A DNA stretch of 39,309 nt from Hyphomicrobiales bacterium (lineage in GTDB: Bacteria; Pseudomonadota; Alphaproteobacteria; Rhizobiales; BM303): NCBI GenBank assembly GCA_002869085.1, contig PKTQ01000194.1:1-39309 (forward strand). The letters are read 5' to 3'. The position numbers and the translations under genes are program-made. The notes under the pieces are model-generated. The model was not told the origin of the DNA and made no database searches. It was given only the letters and a program-made list of their open reading frames with translations. This document shows, piece by piece, positions 9,128-16,568 of the stretch (its first letter is position 1; each line of letters begins with the position of its first letter).

Positions 9128-9475
9128 GGTAGACCTCCTACGGTTGGTTGCGCAAACCAGCCGCCAGAGAGACCAATCCCTGGTGGCCGGACGAACAAGA
9201 TTGGTCTTACCGCCCGTAGGAACGGCGAGCCCGAGGGCTCTCCTGAACGCCCGACCATAAAAAGGAAACCGCGCTTTCTGGGCGCGGTTCGAGCGCCTAC
9301 GGACAGAAGGGAGACCAATCCCCGCACGCCCTTTTTCGACGTGCTGGTCAGCTTTGAACCGCTGACTTGTCCCTAATTTGCGCTGATTTGCCGCTATTGT
9401 CAATTTTGGGCTAGACTCTGCAACCTTCCAGTGCATGATTTCGCCATAAGAAAATATTTTCTGGAGGGTGTCCCC
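9128..9475. other. Structured intergenic region with repeated CCTACGG / AGACCAATC elements
   Basis: CCTACGG 9137..9143 and 9296..9302, inverse CCGTAGG 9214..9220; AGACCAATC 9170..9178 and 9312..9320, inverse GATTGGTCT 9199..9207; hairpin 9267..9289. Confidence 0.6.
9256..9289 (-). terminator. Rho-independent terminator-like hairpin (minus strand)
   Basis: Minus strand AACCGCGC-CCAGAAA-GCGCGGTT-TCCTTTTTATGG. Confidence 0.55.
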
Positions 9476-10108
9476 ATGAAGATTGTCAGCCTTTTTTTTG
9501 CAATCGCTGCCGCTTTGTGCTTGGCACCTCAGGCTCGCGCCACCGACAATCCAAAAGCCTGCGCCGCTATCAAGAAAGACGCGGACCGCCTGGAATGCTT
9601 TGACCTCATTTTCAAAAAAACCATCATCTCCAGCCCTGCGAACGACACTAAATACAAAGGCAATGGAAGTTGGGATGTTTACATAGAAAAGTCTAAGATT
9701 GACGACACTGAAAACGTGCGCCTGCGCCTCAGATCGGACAAAAAACACCAAACCCGTTTCAGACGTGAAGAATTTATCGAGCTGAACATTCTTTGCCGGG
9801 AAAACAAAACCGACATGTATGTCAACTTTGGAAGCTCCTTCATGTCCGACACACTTGGAGCGGGAAAAGTCACCTACCGAATTGACGCCAGAAAAGCCAG
9901 GAAACGACAGTTCACAGGCTCGACTGATCATTCCTCCCTGGGTCTTTGGGGTGGCGGCAATGCTATTCCATTCGTCAAGCAGCTTTTCGGCGCCAGGAAG
10001 CTTCTGATCCGCGCCGTGCCTTATTCCGAAAATGCCATCACGGCAGATTTTTCCATTACCGGAATTGAAAACGCCATCAAGCCGCTGCGCAAAGCCTGCC
10101 ACTGGTAA
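9476..10108 (+). CDS. Secreted TagO/VasI-like (type VI secretion-associated) protein
   Basis: Signal peptide MKIVSLFFAIAAALCLAPQARA|TD then CAAIKKDADRLECFD and a GSWDVYIEKSKIDDTENVRLRLRSD domain, pattern of the TagO/VasI family. Start at 9476 within ORF 9431..10108. Confidence 0.65.
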   Translation: MKIVSLFFAIAAALCLAPQARATDNPKACAAIKKDADRLECFDLIFKKTIISSPANDTKYKGNGSWDVYIEKSKIDDTENVRLRLRSDKKHQTRFRREEFIELNILCRENKTDMYVNFGSSFMSDTLGAGKVTYRIDARKARKRQFTGSTDHSSLGLWGGGNAIPFVKQLFGARKLLIRAVPYSENAITADFSITGIENAIKPLRKACHW

Positions 10109-10113
10109 GCCGT

Positions 10114-10416
10114 TCATCCCCTCGCCTCCTTTCCGTCCGCCTCGATCGGCCAATGTGCCGGGCGGCGCACAATCAGCCACGGCCCCGTCCTGGCGTGATT
10201 GCCGATCTCCAGCACTCCGCGCCGGTGCAGGCTAAAAGCGATGCGCCATGCCTCCTGCTGTGACAACTCGCAGTCCCGCGCGAGCTTGCCCATGTCGACC
10301 GCAACGGCGCGGTCAAACTTGGCCTGACAGGCCAGCGCCAGCGCCACCATGCGCCGCTGCGGCCCGCCCCATCTCTGCTCAAAAACAGCATGAACCGTGG
10401 TTTTGTGCATGTTCAT
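10114..10416 (-). CDS. Small HTH-type protein
   Basis: MNMHKTTVHAVFEQRWGGPQRRMVALALACQAKFDRAVAVDMGKLARDCELSQQEAWRIAFSLHRRGVLEIGNHARTG..., GAGGGGGAATG RBS. Confidence 0.55.
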   Translation of the reverse strand: MNMHKTTVHAVFEQRWGGPQRRMVALALACQAKFDRAVAVDMGKLARDCELSQQEAWRIAFSLHRRGVLEIGNHARTGPWLIVRRPAHWPIEADGKEARG

Positions 10417-10847
10417 TCCCCCTCGACAGATTCTTGCCGCGCCAGCTCGTCGAAGCGGCGCAATCCGTGCATGATGCTGGTATGACACCGGCCGCCCATG
10501 GCCCTGCCGATTTCGGGAAGCGACAGATGCGGGCAATTGTGGCGGATCAGCGCCGCGGCATGCCACCGCGCCGCGACCAGCGACTTGAACCGCCTCTGCC
10601 CGATGATTTCATGCGCGTGGCAATGCCAGGCCCGCGCCGTGGCTTTGATGATCCATTCCGGCTCCAGCGGCGGATATCCCCCCGCCGCATCCCGGTAAAA
10701 ATAAACCTCCGGTGTGCCGGGCGGCACCGGCCCACCCACGCTAAGCAAAATCCGGCACTCGAGGCGCAGAATATCGCGGCCCTTTAACCCAGGATTCGGT
10801 GGCCAGGCCGAACGTATCCGGGTTTGCGCCTGGTACAGACCGATCAT
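10413..10847 (-). CDS. Stand-alone DnaA domain IV-like DNA-binding protein
   Basis: FKSLVAARWHAAALIRHNCPHLSLPEIGRAMGGRCHTSIMHGLRRF resembles the DnaA C-terminal box-recognition motif (IG..fGgRdHtTvlha). Confidence 0.65.
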   Translation of the reverse strand: MIGLYQAQTRIRSAWPPNPGLKGRDILRLECRILLSVGGPVPPGTPEVYFYRDAAGGYPPLEPEWIIKATARAWHCHAHEIIGQRRFKSLVAARWHAAALIRHNCPHLSLPEIGRAMGGRCHTSIMHGLRRFDELARQESVEGE

Positions 10848-10858
10848 TCCGCCACCTC
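10840..10858. repeat. Left flank of an imperfect direct repeat bordering the hicAB cassette
   Basis: CCGATCATTCCGCCACCTC versus CCGATCTCATTCCGCCGCCTC at 11665..11685. Confidence 0.6.
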
Positions 10859-10897
10859 ACAAGGCGCTTGCCCGCCGCCACAAAAACCGTAAAAACC

Positions 10898-10951
10898 CGG
10901 ACAAAAAAGTCCGAAATAATTGTTGACAGCCGGACAATATTGTCCGATAAT
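10898..10951 (+). promoter_or_regulatory. hicAB promoter with two operator palindromes
   Basis: TTGACA (10923..10928) - 17 bp - GATAAT (10946..10951). Operators CGGACAAAAAAGTCCG (10898..10913) and CGGACAATATTGTCCG (10931..10946), centres 33 bp apart. Confidence 0.75.
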
Positions 10952-10984
10952 ACAGACATTAAAGAGACACCGAGGAAAGCCGAA

Positions 10985-11179
10985 ATGACCCGCGAACAGC
11001 TTATCAAGACCCTGAAAAAAGAAGCCCGGAAGGCTGGCGTTCGCTTCGAAATCGACACCAAAAAGGGCAAGGGCAGCCACTACCGGGTCAAATACGGCAA
11101 CCGGGTTTCGACAATCCAAAGCGGTGAACTCAGCCCCCTTCACGTCAAGACAATTCGCCGCCAGCTGGGCCTGAAATGA
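10985..11179 (+). CDS. hicA: HicA-type mRNA interferase toxin
   Basis: MTREQLIKTLKKEARKAGVRFEIDTKKGKGSHYRVKYGNRVSTIQSGELSPLHVKTIRRQLGLK: KGKGSHYR and compact dsRBD-like fold pattern; followed by hicB. Confidence 0.88.
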   Translation: MTREQLIKTLKKEARKAGVRFEIDTKKGKGSHYRVKYGNRVSTIQSGELSPLHVKTIRRQLGLK

Positions 11180-11221
11180 CCCAGCCCGCCGGGGCTTTAA
11201 ACAACTGAAAAGGCTAAACGG

Positions 11222-11662
11222 ATGATGCAGTTTGAATATCGCGCAAAGCTTACCACAGACCCAGAAGGCGGCTATCTCGCCACCTTCCCCGATGTCCCCG
11301 AGGCGATCACCTCCGGCGCCACCAAAGCGCTGGCGCTTGAGTCCGCCGCCGACGCCCTGGCCGTGGCCCTGCTTGGCCGCATGGAAGACGGCGACGACCT
11401 GCCCGCCGCCTCGGCTTCGGGCCGTGGCCTTCACCCCGTGGCCGTTCCGGCGCCGGTCGCCGCCAAGCTGGCGGTCATGGCGGCGTTCAAGGCTTCGGGC
11501 TGGGCAAAGATCAAACTGGCCGAGGAACTTGGCGTGAACGAAAAGGAAGTGCGCCGCATCCTTGATGCGAGCCACAACACCCAGCTGGGCCGCTTGAACG
11601 CCGCCATGCAAGCCCTGGGCGGCCGCCTTATCGTCTCGGCCGAATGGAAGCTGGCGGGCTGA
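11222..11662 (+). CDS. hicB: HicB-type antitoxin with C-terminal DNA-binding domain
   Basis: FEYRAKLTTDPEGGYLATFPDVPEAITSGATKALALESAADALAVAL plus HTH KIKLAEELGVNEKEVRRILD. Confidence 0.9.
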   Translation: MMQFEYRAKLTTDPEGGYLATFPDVPEAITSGATKALALESAADALAVALLGRMEDGDDLPAASASGRGLHPVAVPAPVAAKLAVMAAFKASGWAKIKLAEELGVNEKEVRRILDASHNTQLGRLNAAMQALGGRLIVSAEWKLAG

Positions 11663-11664
11663 AT

Positions 11665-11685
11665 CCGATCTCATTCCGCCGCCTC
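11665..11685. repeat. Right flank of an imperfect direct repeat bordering the hicAB cassette
   Basis: See 10840..10858. Confidence 0.6.
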
Positions 11686-13047
11686 TTTTTCTGGCGTCCC
11701 TGTCGCGGGTTCCCCGCTCCCCGCCTCTTTTTGTGGCATCCCTGTCGCGGCTGCGCCGCTCCGCGCCTCTTGGACAAGCTCGACCTCGGCCAGCAGCCCG
11801 GCATCAGACGCGATCCGGTTGCGGGCAATCTCTGCATATTCCGGGTTAAGCTCGATCAGGACAGCGTCCCGGCCCATGCGGTCGGCGACCAGGGCGGTTG
11901 TTCCGGCCCCGCCGAACGGATCAAGCACCGCGCCGCCTTCCGGGCAGCCCGCCTTGATGCATCGCTCCGCAAGCTCGGGCGGGAAGGTCGCGAAATGTGC
12001 CTCTTTGAATGGCCGCGTTGCAATTTTCCATACCTCGATCGGCGCCGGTGCCGGCTCCCAATTGCGCAAATTTCGGCCATTGGCCTGCTGTTCTTCCTTC
12101 GGCATCGCGTCCCACCGGTCATTAAACCCGGCATGACGCCGCCCATGGCCCCGCTGTTTGTCAGTAACCCGAACATTGCCGCTCTTTTCTCGCTTTCCGG
12201 TCTTGCCACCAGTGTAAGATCCGCCGCGAAATCCATTGGCGTTTTCGTTTCCGGTTCGTCCTTGACGCACCGCGTCGGCGTCATAGAAATAATCACGCCC
12301 CTGCCACAGGTTTATCCGCCGCCAGAATAGCCCTGTCCTGGCCTTATCCGTTTCCTCTCCGGTGCGGCGATGCACCCATCGGTAATCAGGTTCTGGGCGC
12401 TCAAACACCCATTCCCTGCGGTCGCGATGAACCCAGCAGGTCGTTACCCCGCTCCGGCTCAACAGAAAGATTTTTTCATGCGCCGTCGCGGGCCGGTCCG
12501 TAATGCTTTCCGGCATCGGATTGGGCTTGGCCCAGATGATTTCTGAGCGCACCCACCACCCCGCCTCCTGCAGCGCTATGGCAAGGCGGTTCGGCACCAT
12601 GCACAGATCCTTCGGCTTCAATGTTCCGCCGGCAACGATTCTGCCCGTATGCACATATGCCTTTTTTGCCTTGCTATCAGGAACTTGTCCGCGAGCCGGA
12701 TCATAAATCGGCCCCACAGTCGAAAGCGGCTTATCGCGGAATGTCCGATCATCCCCGCCCGCCGCCTTGGCCTCGGCTGCGCTGCGCCCGTTCGGCGTGG
12801 TCGCGTAGCAATCGCCATAGTTCAGCCACAGCGTTCCGTCTGGCCGCAGCACGCGGCGGATTTCCTCGAATACCGCCACCATCACGGCCAGATGCTCGCC
12901 GAGCGTCGGCTCCAGCCCGATCTGCCCGGCGACCCCATAATCCCGCAGCCCCCAATATGGCGGCGAGGTCACGACGCAATGGATCGAATTATCCGGCAGT
13001 TCAGCCAACCTATCCATCACATCGCCGAGAAGGATTTTCACGCCCAT
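11671..13047 (-). CDS. Site-specific DNA methyltransferase (beta-type motif order, N4-C or N6-A)
   Basis: CVVTSPPYWGLRDYG (motif IV) near N-terminus; VLDPFGGAGTTALVADRMGRDAVLIELNPEYAEIARNR (motif I) near C-terminus. Start MGVKILLGDVMDRL at 13047. Confidence 0.92.
   Translation of the reverse strand: MGVKILLGDVMDRLAELPDNSIHCVVTSPPYWGLRDYGVAGQIGLEPTLGEHLAVMVAVFEEIRRVLRPDGTLWLNYGDCYATTPNGRSAAEAKAAGGDDRTFRDKPLSTVGPIYDPARGQVPDSKAKKAYVHTGRIVAGGTLKPKDLCMVPNRLAIALQEAGWWVRSEIIWAKPNPMPESITDRPATAHEKIFLLSRSGVTTCWVHRDRREWVFERPEPDYRWVHRRTGEETDKARTGLFWRRINLWQGRDYFYDADAVRQGRTGNENANGFRGGSYTGGKTGKREKSGNVRVTDKQRGHGRRHAGFNDRWDAMPKEEQQANGRNLRNWEPAPAPIEVWKIATRPFKEAHFATFPPELAERCIKAGCPEGGAVLDPFGGAGTTALVADRMGRDAVLIELNPEYAEIARNRIASDAGLLAEVELVQEARSGAAATGMPQKEAGSGEPATGTPEKEAAE
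11679..11762. repeat. Two tandem 42-bp repeats in the 3' end of the methyltransferase gene
   Basis: ccgcctctttttctggcgtccctgtcgcgggttccccgctcc / ccgcctctttttgtggcatccctgtcgcggctgcgccgctcc. Confidence 0.85.
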
Positions 13048-13634
13048 CAGAACCGCGACCCCGCAACTCGATAGGTGTTCAGCGCCTGTTCCTGCCGGTG
13101 AAGGCTGCAAAGCCGATGGTGCGGACCCTCGCTCTTGATCTCCACCCCGCAGGTCATGCATTTGCGGATGGTGACTTGCTGGTTATCGGGCCGGACTTTC
13201 CGTCGCAACCCGGCGTTTTCGCGCGCCTCAGCAACAACAGCCTCGTCATAGGGCTTTAGCATGGCATATGTGTTGAACCTGCCGCAGCGGCCCGTTTGCC
13301 CCAGAAACCCGCCGAGAACCAGCGCCCGAACATCGTTCTGAATCTGTGCCACGGATACGTTGTATTTTTCGGCCATGCCCCGCCGCAGATCATGGCTCAG
13401 CACACCGCTTTCGCTTATTTTTTCCAGCACATCCGCCATGCGCAAATGCATATCGTCGGCGGTGCGCAGCGTCGGGCGCGATTTTATCCCGTCCGCATAG
13501 CGCCACAGCGCCCACCTGACCGTTGACGCGCTCCGACCGCCGACCCGAAGGCCGATTTCCTTGTAAGAAAGCCCCTCGCCGCGCAGCCGGTGCGCCAGGG
13601 AAATCTGATCATTTGTCCACCCCTTGGCCGTCAT
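13047..13634 (-). CDS. GcrA-like HTH regulator with C-terminal zinc-binding motif
   Basis: MTAKGWTNDQISLAHRLRGEGLSYKEIGLRVGGRSASTVRWALWRY; CMTCGVEIKSEGPHHRLCSLHR. Stop overlaps the methyltransferase start (TGATG). Confidence 0.6.
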   Translation of the reverse strand: MTAKGWTNDQISLAHRLRGEGLSYKEIGLRVGGRSASTVRWALWRYADGIKSRPTLRTADDMHLRMADVLEKISESGVLSHDLRRGMAEKYNVSVAQIQNDVRALVLGGFLGQTGRCGRFNTYAMLKPYDEAVVAEARENAGLRRKVRPDNQQVTIRKCMTCGVEIKSEGPHHRLCSLHRQEQALNTYRVAGSRF

Positions 13635-14011
13635 GACGCCCCCGAAAGCCATGGAATCAGATCAGCAAAAACGGCAAAGGCCACCCCGAAGCACATGCCC
13701 CAAAAGAACCCGCTGAACATCAGGTAAATGTATCTGGCAATGCGCCTTTTCCACACATTGGCGCGGGGTGCCGGGGCGGGGCTTTCAACGCCGATGCTCC
13801 GTCCGGCATACTTGTCCGCCATGCGATACAAATGCTTAGCGGCGGTGGCTGGCCCCCGCTGGACCGAAAGAATGCGCGCCCCGCCAATCACAAGAGCGGC
13901 GGACAACTCATAAAGCTGCTGCTTGTTTTCAGATCCTTGCGTGAAGGTTTCAACAAGCGATTTTGCGTACCAGCCAATCCGCTTTGTCTGTTCCTTTTGA
14001 TCAGCGTTCAT
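13631..14011 (-). CDS. Hypothetical protein with C-terminal TM segment
   Basis: 126 aa; YIYLMFSGFFWGMCFGVAFAVFADLIPWL. Confidence 0.6.
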   Translation of the reverse strand: MNADQKEQTKRIGWYAKSLVETFTQGSENKQQLYELSAALVIGGARILSVQRGPATAAKHLYRMADKYAGRSIGVESPAPAPRANVWKRRIARYIYLMFSGFFWGMCFGVAFAVFADLIPWLSGAS

Positions 14012-14279
14012 CGCAGCCCCCCGCCTCTTGGTCCTGCATCTCGGCCTTGAATTCGGCGCTGGCCGCCGCCGGGCAAAGCGCGGCTATGGCCCGCTCCGCC
14101 GCCGCCACAGTGTCGGCGATCACATCAGGGGCGGTTTCGTTCCAAGTCAAATAGGCTGAAAGCGCATGGCGCATCGTGTCCGCATTCGCCCGGCATGGCA
14201 CCAGCAAGAACTGAATTCCGGCGCTGGCCAATTGCCTCGCGGCGTGGCCTGAGATTTGCGAAGGGAATATCTCGACCAT
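14001..14279 (-). CDS. Hypothetical protein
   Basis: 92-aa ORF in a tightly overlapping minus-strand operon. Confidence 0.55.
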   Translation of the reverse strand: MVEIFPSQISGHAARQLASAGIQFLLVPCRANADTMRHALSAYLTWNETAPDVIADTVAAAERAIAALCPAAASAEFKAEMQDQEAGGCDER

Positions 14280-14878
14280 TATCCCCCCTCCCCTGGTGTA
14301 GCGTTTATGTCGGGGCCGTCACCAAGTCCGCGCCGCGATTTTTCATTCAGCCAAACACCGACTTCACGGTCAAAAGCCTCTTGCTCCCGCGCCGCGATCT
14401 CCCCGGCCCCGCCGCCATATCCGCAGATATCGCGGAAATCGTCGGGGTTGAACGCGCCCTCGTCGGCCCGCACCGTTTTGTATTGAGCCATCATCAGCGC
14501 CGCCTGTTTGGCGGTGATCTTGACCCCGAGAAAGCCGGACCACATCGCCGCCACGCGGCGGTGCAGCGTCAGCCAGTCGCCGTGTTGCTCGGCCCGCTCG
14601 CCGGAGACAAGCCCGGCCGCCTCGCGGCATATCCGGTCGGCTGTGACAGCCTGAAAATCGTCGGGCGCGGCAGGATCAGCGATCATGTCATCCGGGCAGG
14701 GTTGAGGCCGGCCGGCGGCGCGGGGCTGCGCCCCCTGGCGCGCAATCTGGTGCCGGATCGTTCCAGCTGCGCCGGATACAGCATCCCATCCCCGCCCATT
14801 TCTTGACGGCGGCGGCGGCGGATCTGATTTGGGTGCCGTGTCAGGTGCTGTCGGCTGAAATCTGTAATTCCAAATCAT
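14279..14878 (-). CDS. DUF6378-like phage protein
   Basis: GERAEQHGDWLTLHRRVAAMWSGFLGVKITAKQAALMMAQYKTVRA. Confidence 0.6.
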   Translation of the reverse strand: MIWNYRFQPTAPDTAPKSDPPPPPSRNGRGWDAVSGAAGTIRHQIARQGAQPRAAGRPQPCPDDMIADPAAPDDFQAVTADRICREAAGLVSGERAEQHGDWLTLHRRVAAMWSGFLGVKITAKQAALMMAQYKTVRADEGAFNPDDFRDICGYGGGAGEIAAREQEAFDREVGVWLNEKSRRGLGDGPDINATPGEGG

Positions 14879-15357
14879 TTCTCGCCCCCATGCGTGGCAA
14901 CGAAGTCCTGAATCATGGGCAGCAAGGCCCGGGCCGATGCAACAAGCTCGGCCCTTTCGCGGTGGTCGATGCGGCCGTCCTCAAGCGCGGCGGCGAATTG
15001 GGCCATCAGGTCAGATATCTGCCGGTTGACCGTTAAGGCCGAAACCGCGTCCGGCTCCAGCCGCGCCGCCCCGCCGAACCCGGCCAGGGCGAGAACCCGA
15101 TTTATGAATTCGTCGGGCAGCACCGCCGCGATGGTGAGAAACTTGGCCAGGCTCGGCCCGTTTGCCCCGGCGTGGTAGCCTTTGACGGTGGCGAAATCCA
15201 AAGCCGTCGCCGCCGCCAGCGCCTCGACGCTCCAGGGCTTTCCCCGGCCCACATGCACCCGAAGGGCGTCCGAAAACGCCTCGGCGACGAAACCACCATC
15301 CAAAGACGCCCCTTTGGCTTTTGCATTCTGGCCGCCGCAGCCGCAGTCTCGTGTCAT
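14875..15357 (-). CDS. Phage regulatory protein (possible CII-like)
   Basis: MTRDCGCGGQNAK...GKPWSVEALAAATALDFATVKGYHAGANGPSLAKFLTIAAVL; in lysogeny region. Confidence 0.5.
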   Translation of the reverse strand: MTRDCGCGGQNAKAKGASLDGGFVAEAFSDALRVHVGRGKPWSVEALAAATALDFATVKGYHAGANGPSLAKFLTIAAVLPDEFINRVLALAGFGGAARLEPDAVSALTVNRQISDLMAQFAAALEDGRIDHRERAELVASARALLPMIQDFVATHGGEK

Positions 15358-15383
15358 GAAAAAGGTTCCTCGATCTCGCCCGG

Positions 15384-15572
15384 CTATTTGCCCGAGCCCC
15401 ATTTCAGCGCTGGCAGCGTCACCGCGCCGCGCAGCCTTTCGTTTCGTGCCGCGATGCACCCGGCCCGGCCGGCGGCGCTGCGCCGCGCCGCCACCGCATC
15501 AAAGCCCAGCGCCCGCGCCTGATGCGCCCTGGCCCGGTTTTCGGGCGAGCAATTTGACGGAAGCGGGCTCAT
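15384..15572 (-). CDS. Hypothetical small basic protein
   Basis: 62-aa ORF in operon; ATGA overlap with the cro-like gene. Confidence 0.4.
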   Translation of the reverse strand: MSPLPSNCSPENRARAHQARALGFDAVAARRSAAGRAGCIAARNERLRGAVTLPALKWGSGK

Positions 15573-15805
15573 TGCGCGGCCTCGCGCAAAGCTTTCCAGT
15601 TCATCCTGGTTTTCAGCTGATCTCCGACAGTCACCTTGCCTTCGGTTGCTGTCTCAATTCGCAGCATCATTTCAGACTTGGGCTGGTTTTCCCCGGTCTC
15701 ATAGCGCTGCAGCGTCCGGCCCGGATTTTTCCCGGTTATGCCGAACAATGCCGCGCATTCATCAAAGGATATTTTTTTGGCTTTGCGCCATTCGCTGAGT
15801 TCCAT
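15569..15805 (-). CDS. Cro-like HTH regulator
   Basis: MELSEWRKAKKISFDECAALFGITGKNPGRTLQRYETGENQPKSEMMLRIE; divergent from the repressor across operator repeats. Confidence 0.7.
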   Translation of the reverse strand: MELSEWRKAKKISFDECAALFGITGKNPGRTLQRYETGENQPKSEMMLRIETATEGKVTVGDQLKTRMNWKALREAAQ

Positions 15806-15813
15806 AACCGCAC

Positions 15814-15890
15814 CATAGCGCATAATGCTATGTTTTAGTCAAGGGGAAATTTGCTGATATCGCTATGTTGAGGCATAGCGTAAAGCGCTA
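15814..15890. promoter_or_regulatory. cI/cro operator array
   Basis: CATAGCGCATAATGCTATG (15814..15832), CGCTATGTTGAGGCATAGCG (15861..15880), TAGCGTAAAGCGCTA (15876..15890). Minus-strand TTGACT-17-GCTATG promoter overlaps the first. Confidence 0.75.
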
Positions 15891-15902
15891 CAATTTATAA
15901 TC

Positions 15903-16565
15903 ATGGCTGTTGACATCAAAAAATTCCGCAAACTTGCGAAACTCAATCAAGACCAAGTCGCCGAGCGGCTGGGACTTCACGTCACCAACTATAGCCGTCT
16001 GGAAAACGGGCATGTCGAGCTGACAATTCAGCGCCTTGAAGAACTGGCCGAAATATTCGGCACAACCACAGAAGCGATGGTTTCTGGCAAGATTGACATT
16101 GACCCACCCGAGCAACTTGAAGTCGATGAAACCCTGAAAATGCCGCCGCGCGAAAGCATGCCGCGCAACGTGCCGGTGCGCGGCACCGCCGCCGGCTCGA
16201 TCACCGGCGCCATTGAGATCAGCAGCGACCCGGTGGACTATGTCCGCCGTCCTCCCGGGCTTGGCGCTTCACCTGATGTTTATGCGATCTATGTCACCGG
16301 AGATTCCATGGAGCCGGCCCACCCTCATGGCGCGTTGCGATTCGTCCACCCGGGCCGCCCGGTCAGCGTCGGCGACACGGTGATTGTGATCACCAAGGAC
16401 GGCGAAAACGCGCCGCATACCGCTTACATCAAGACCATCCGCCGCCGCACAGGCAGCCACTATACCTTGTCGCAACTCAATCCCGAAGCGACGATTGAGA
16501 TCCCCACCGACAAGATTATCGCCACGCACAAAGTGCTGACCATGAACGATCTGTTCGGGGTGTAA
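15903..16565 (+). CDS. CI-like repressor (XRE HTH + S24/LexA-type autoprotease domain)
   Basis: HTH LNQDQVAERLGLHVTNYSRLENG; S24 Ser YVTGDSMEPAHPHG and Lys AYIKTIRR. Confidence 0.93.
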   Translation: MAVDIKKFRKLAKLNQDQVAERLGLHVTNYSRLENGHVELTIQRLEELAEIFGTTTEAMVSGKIDIDPPEQLEVDETLKMPPRESMPRNVPVRGTAAGSITGAIEISSDPVDYVRRPPGLGASPDVYAIYVTGDSMEPAHPHGALRFVHPGRPVSVGDTVIVITKDGENAPHTAYIKTIRRRTGSHYTLSQLNPEATIEIPTDKIIATHKVLTMNDLFGV

Positions 16566-16568
16566 AAA

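Noticed and set aside
9124-9376. ORFs in the intergenic region (67 aa minus, 87 aa plus)
   Set aside because: Composition dictated by repeated inverted elements, no RBS and no recognisable motif.
8897-10180. 427-aa minus-strand ORF
   Set aside because: Upstream part is antisense to the plus-strand TagO-like gene and crosses the structured intergenic region; only the last 76 codons after a strong RBS are supported.
10844-11674. 276-aa minus-strand ORF across hicAB
   Set aside because: Antisense to well-supported hicA and hicB genes and covers their promoter; likely spurious.
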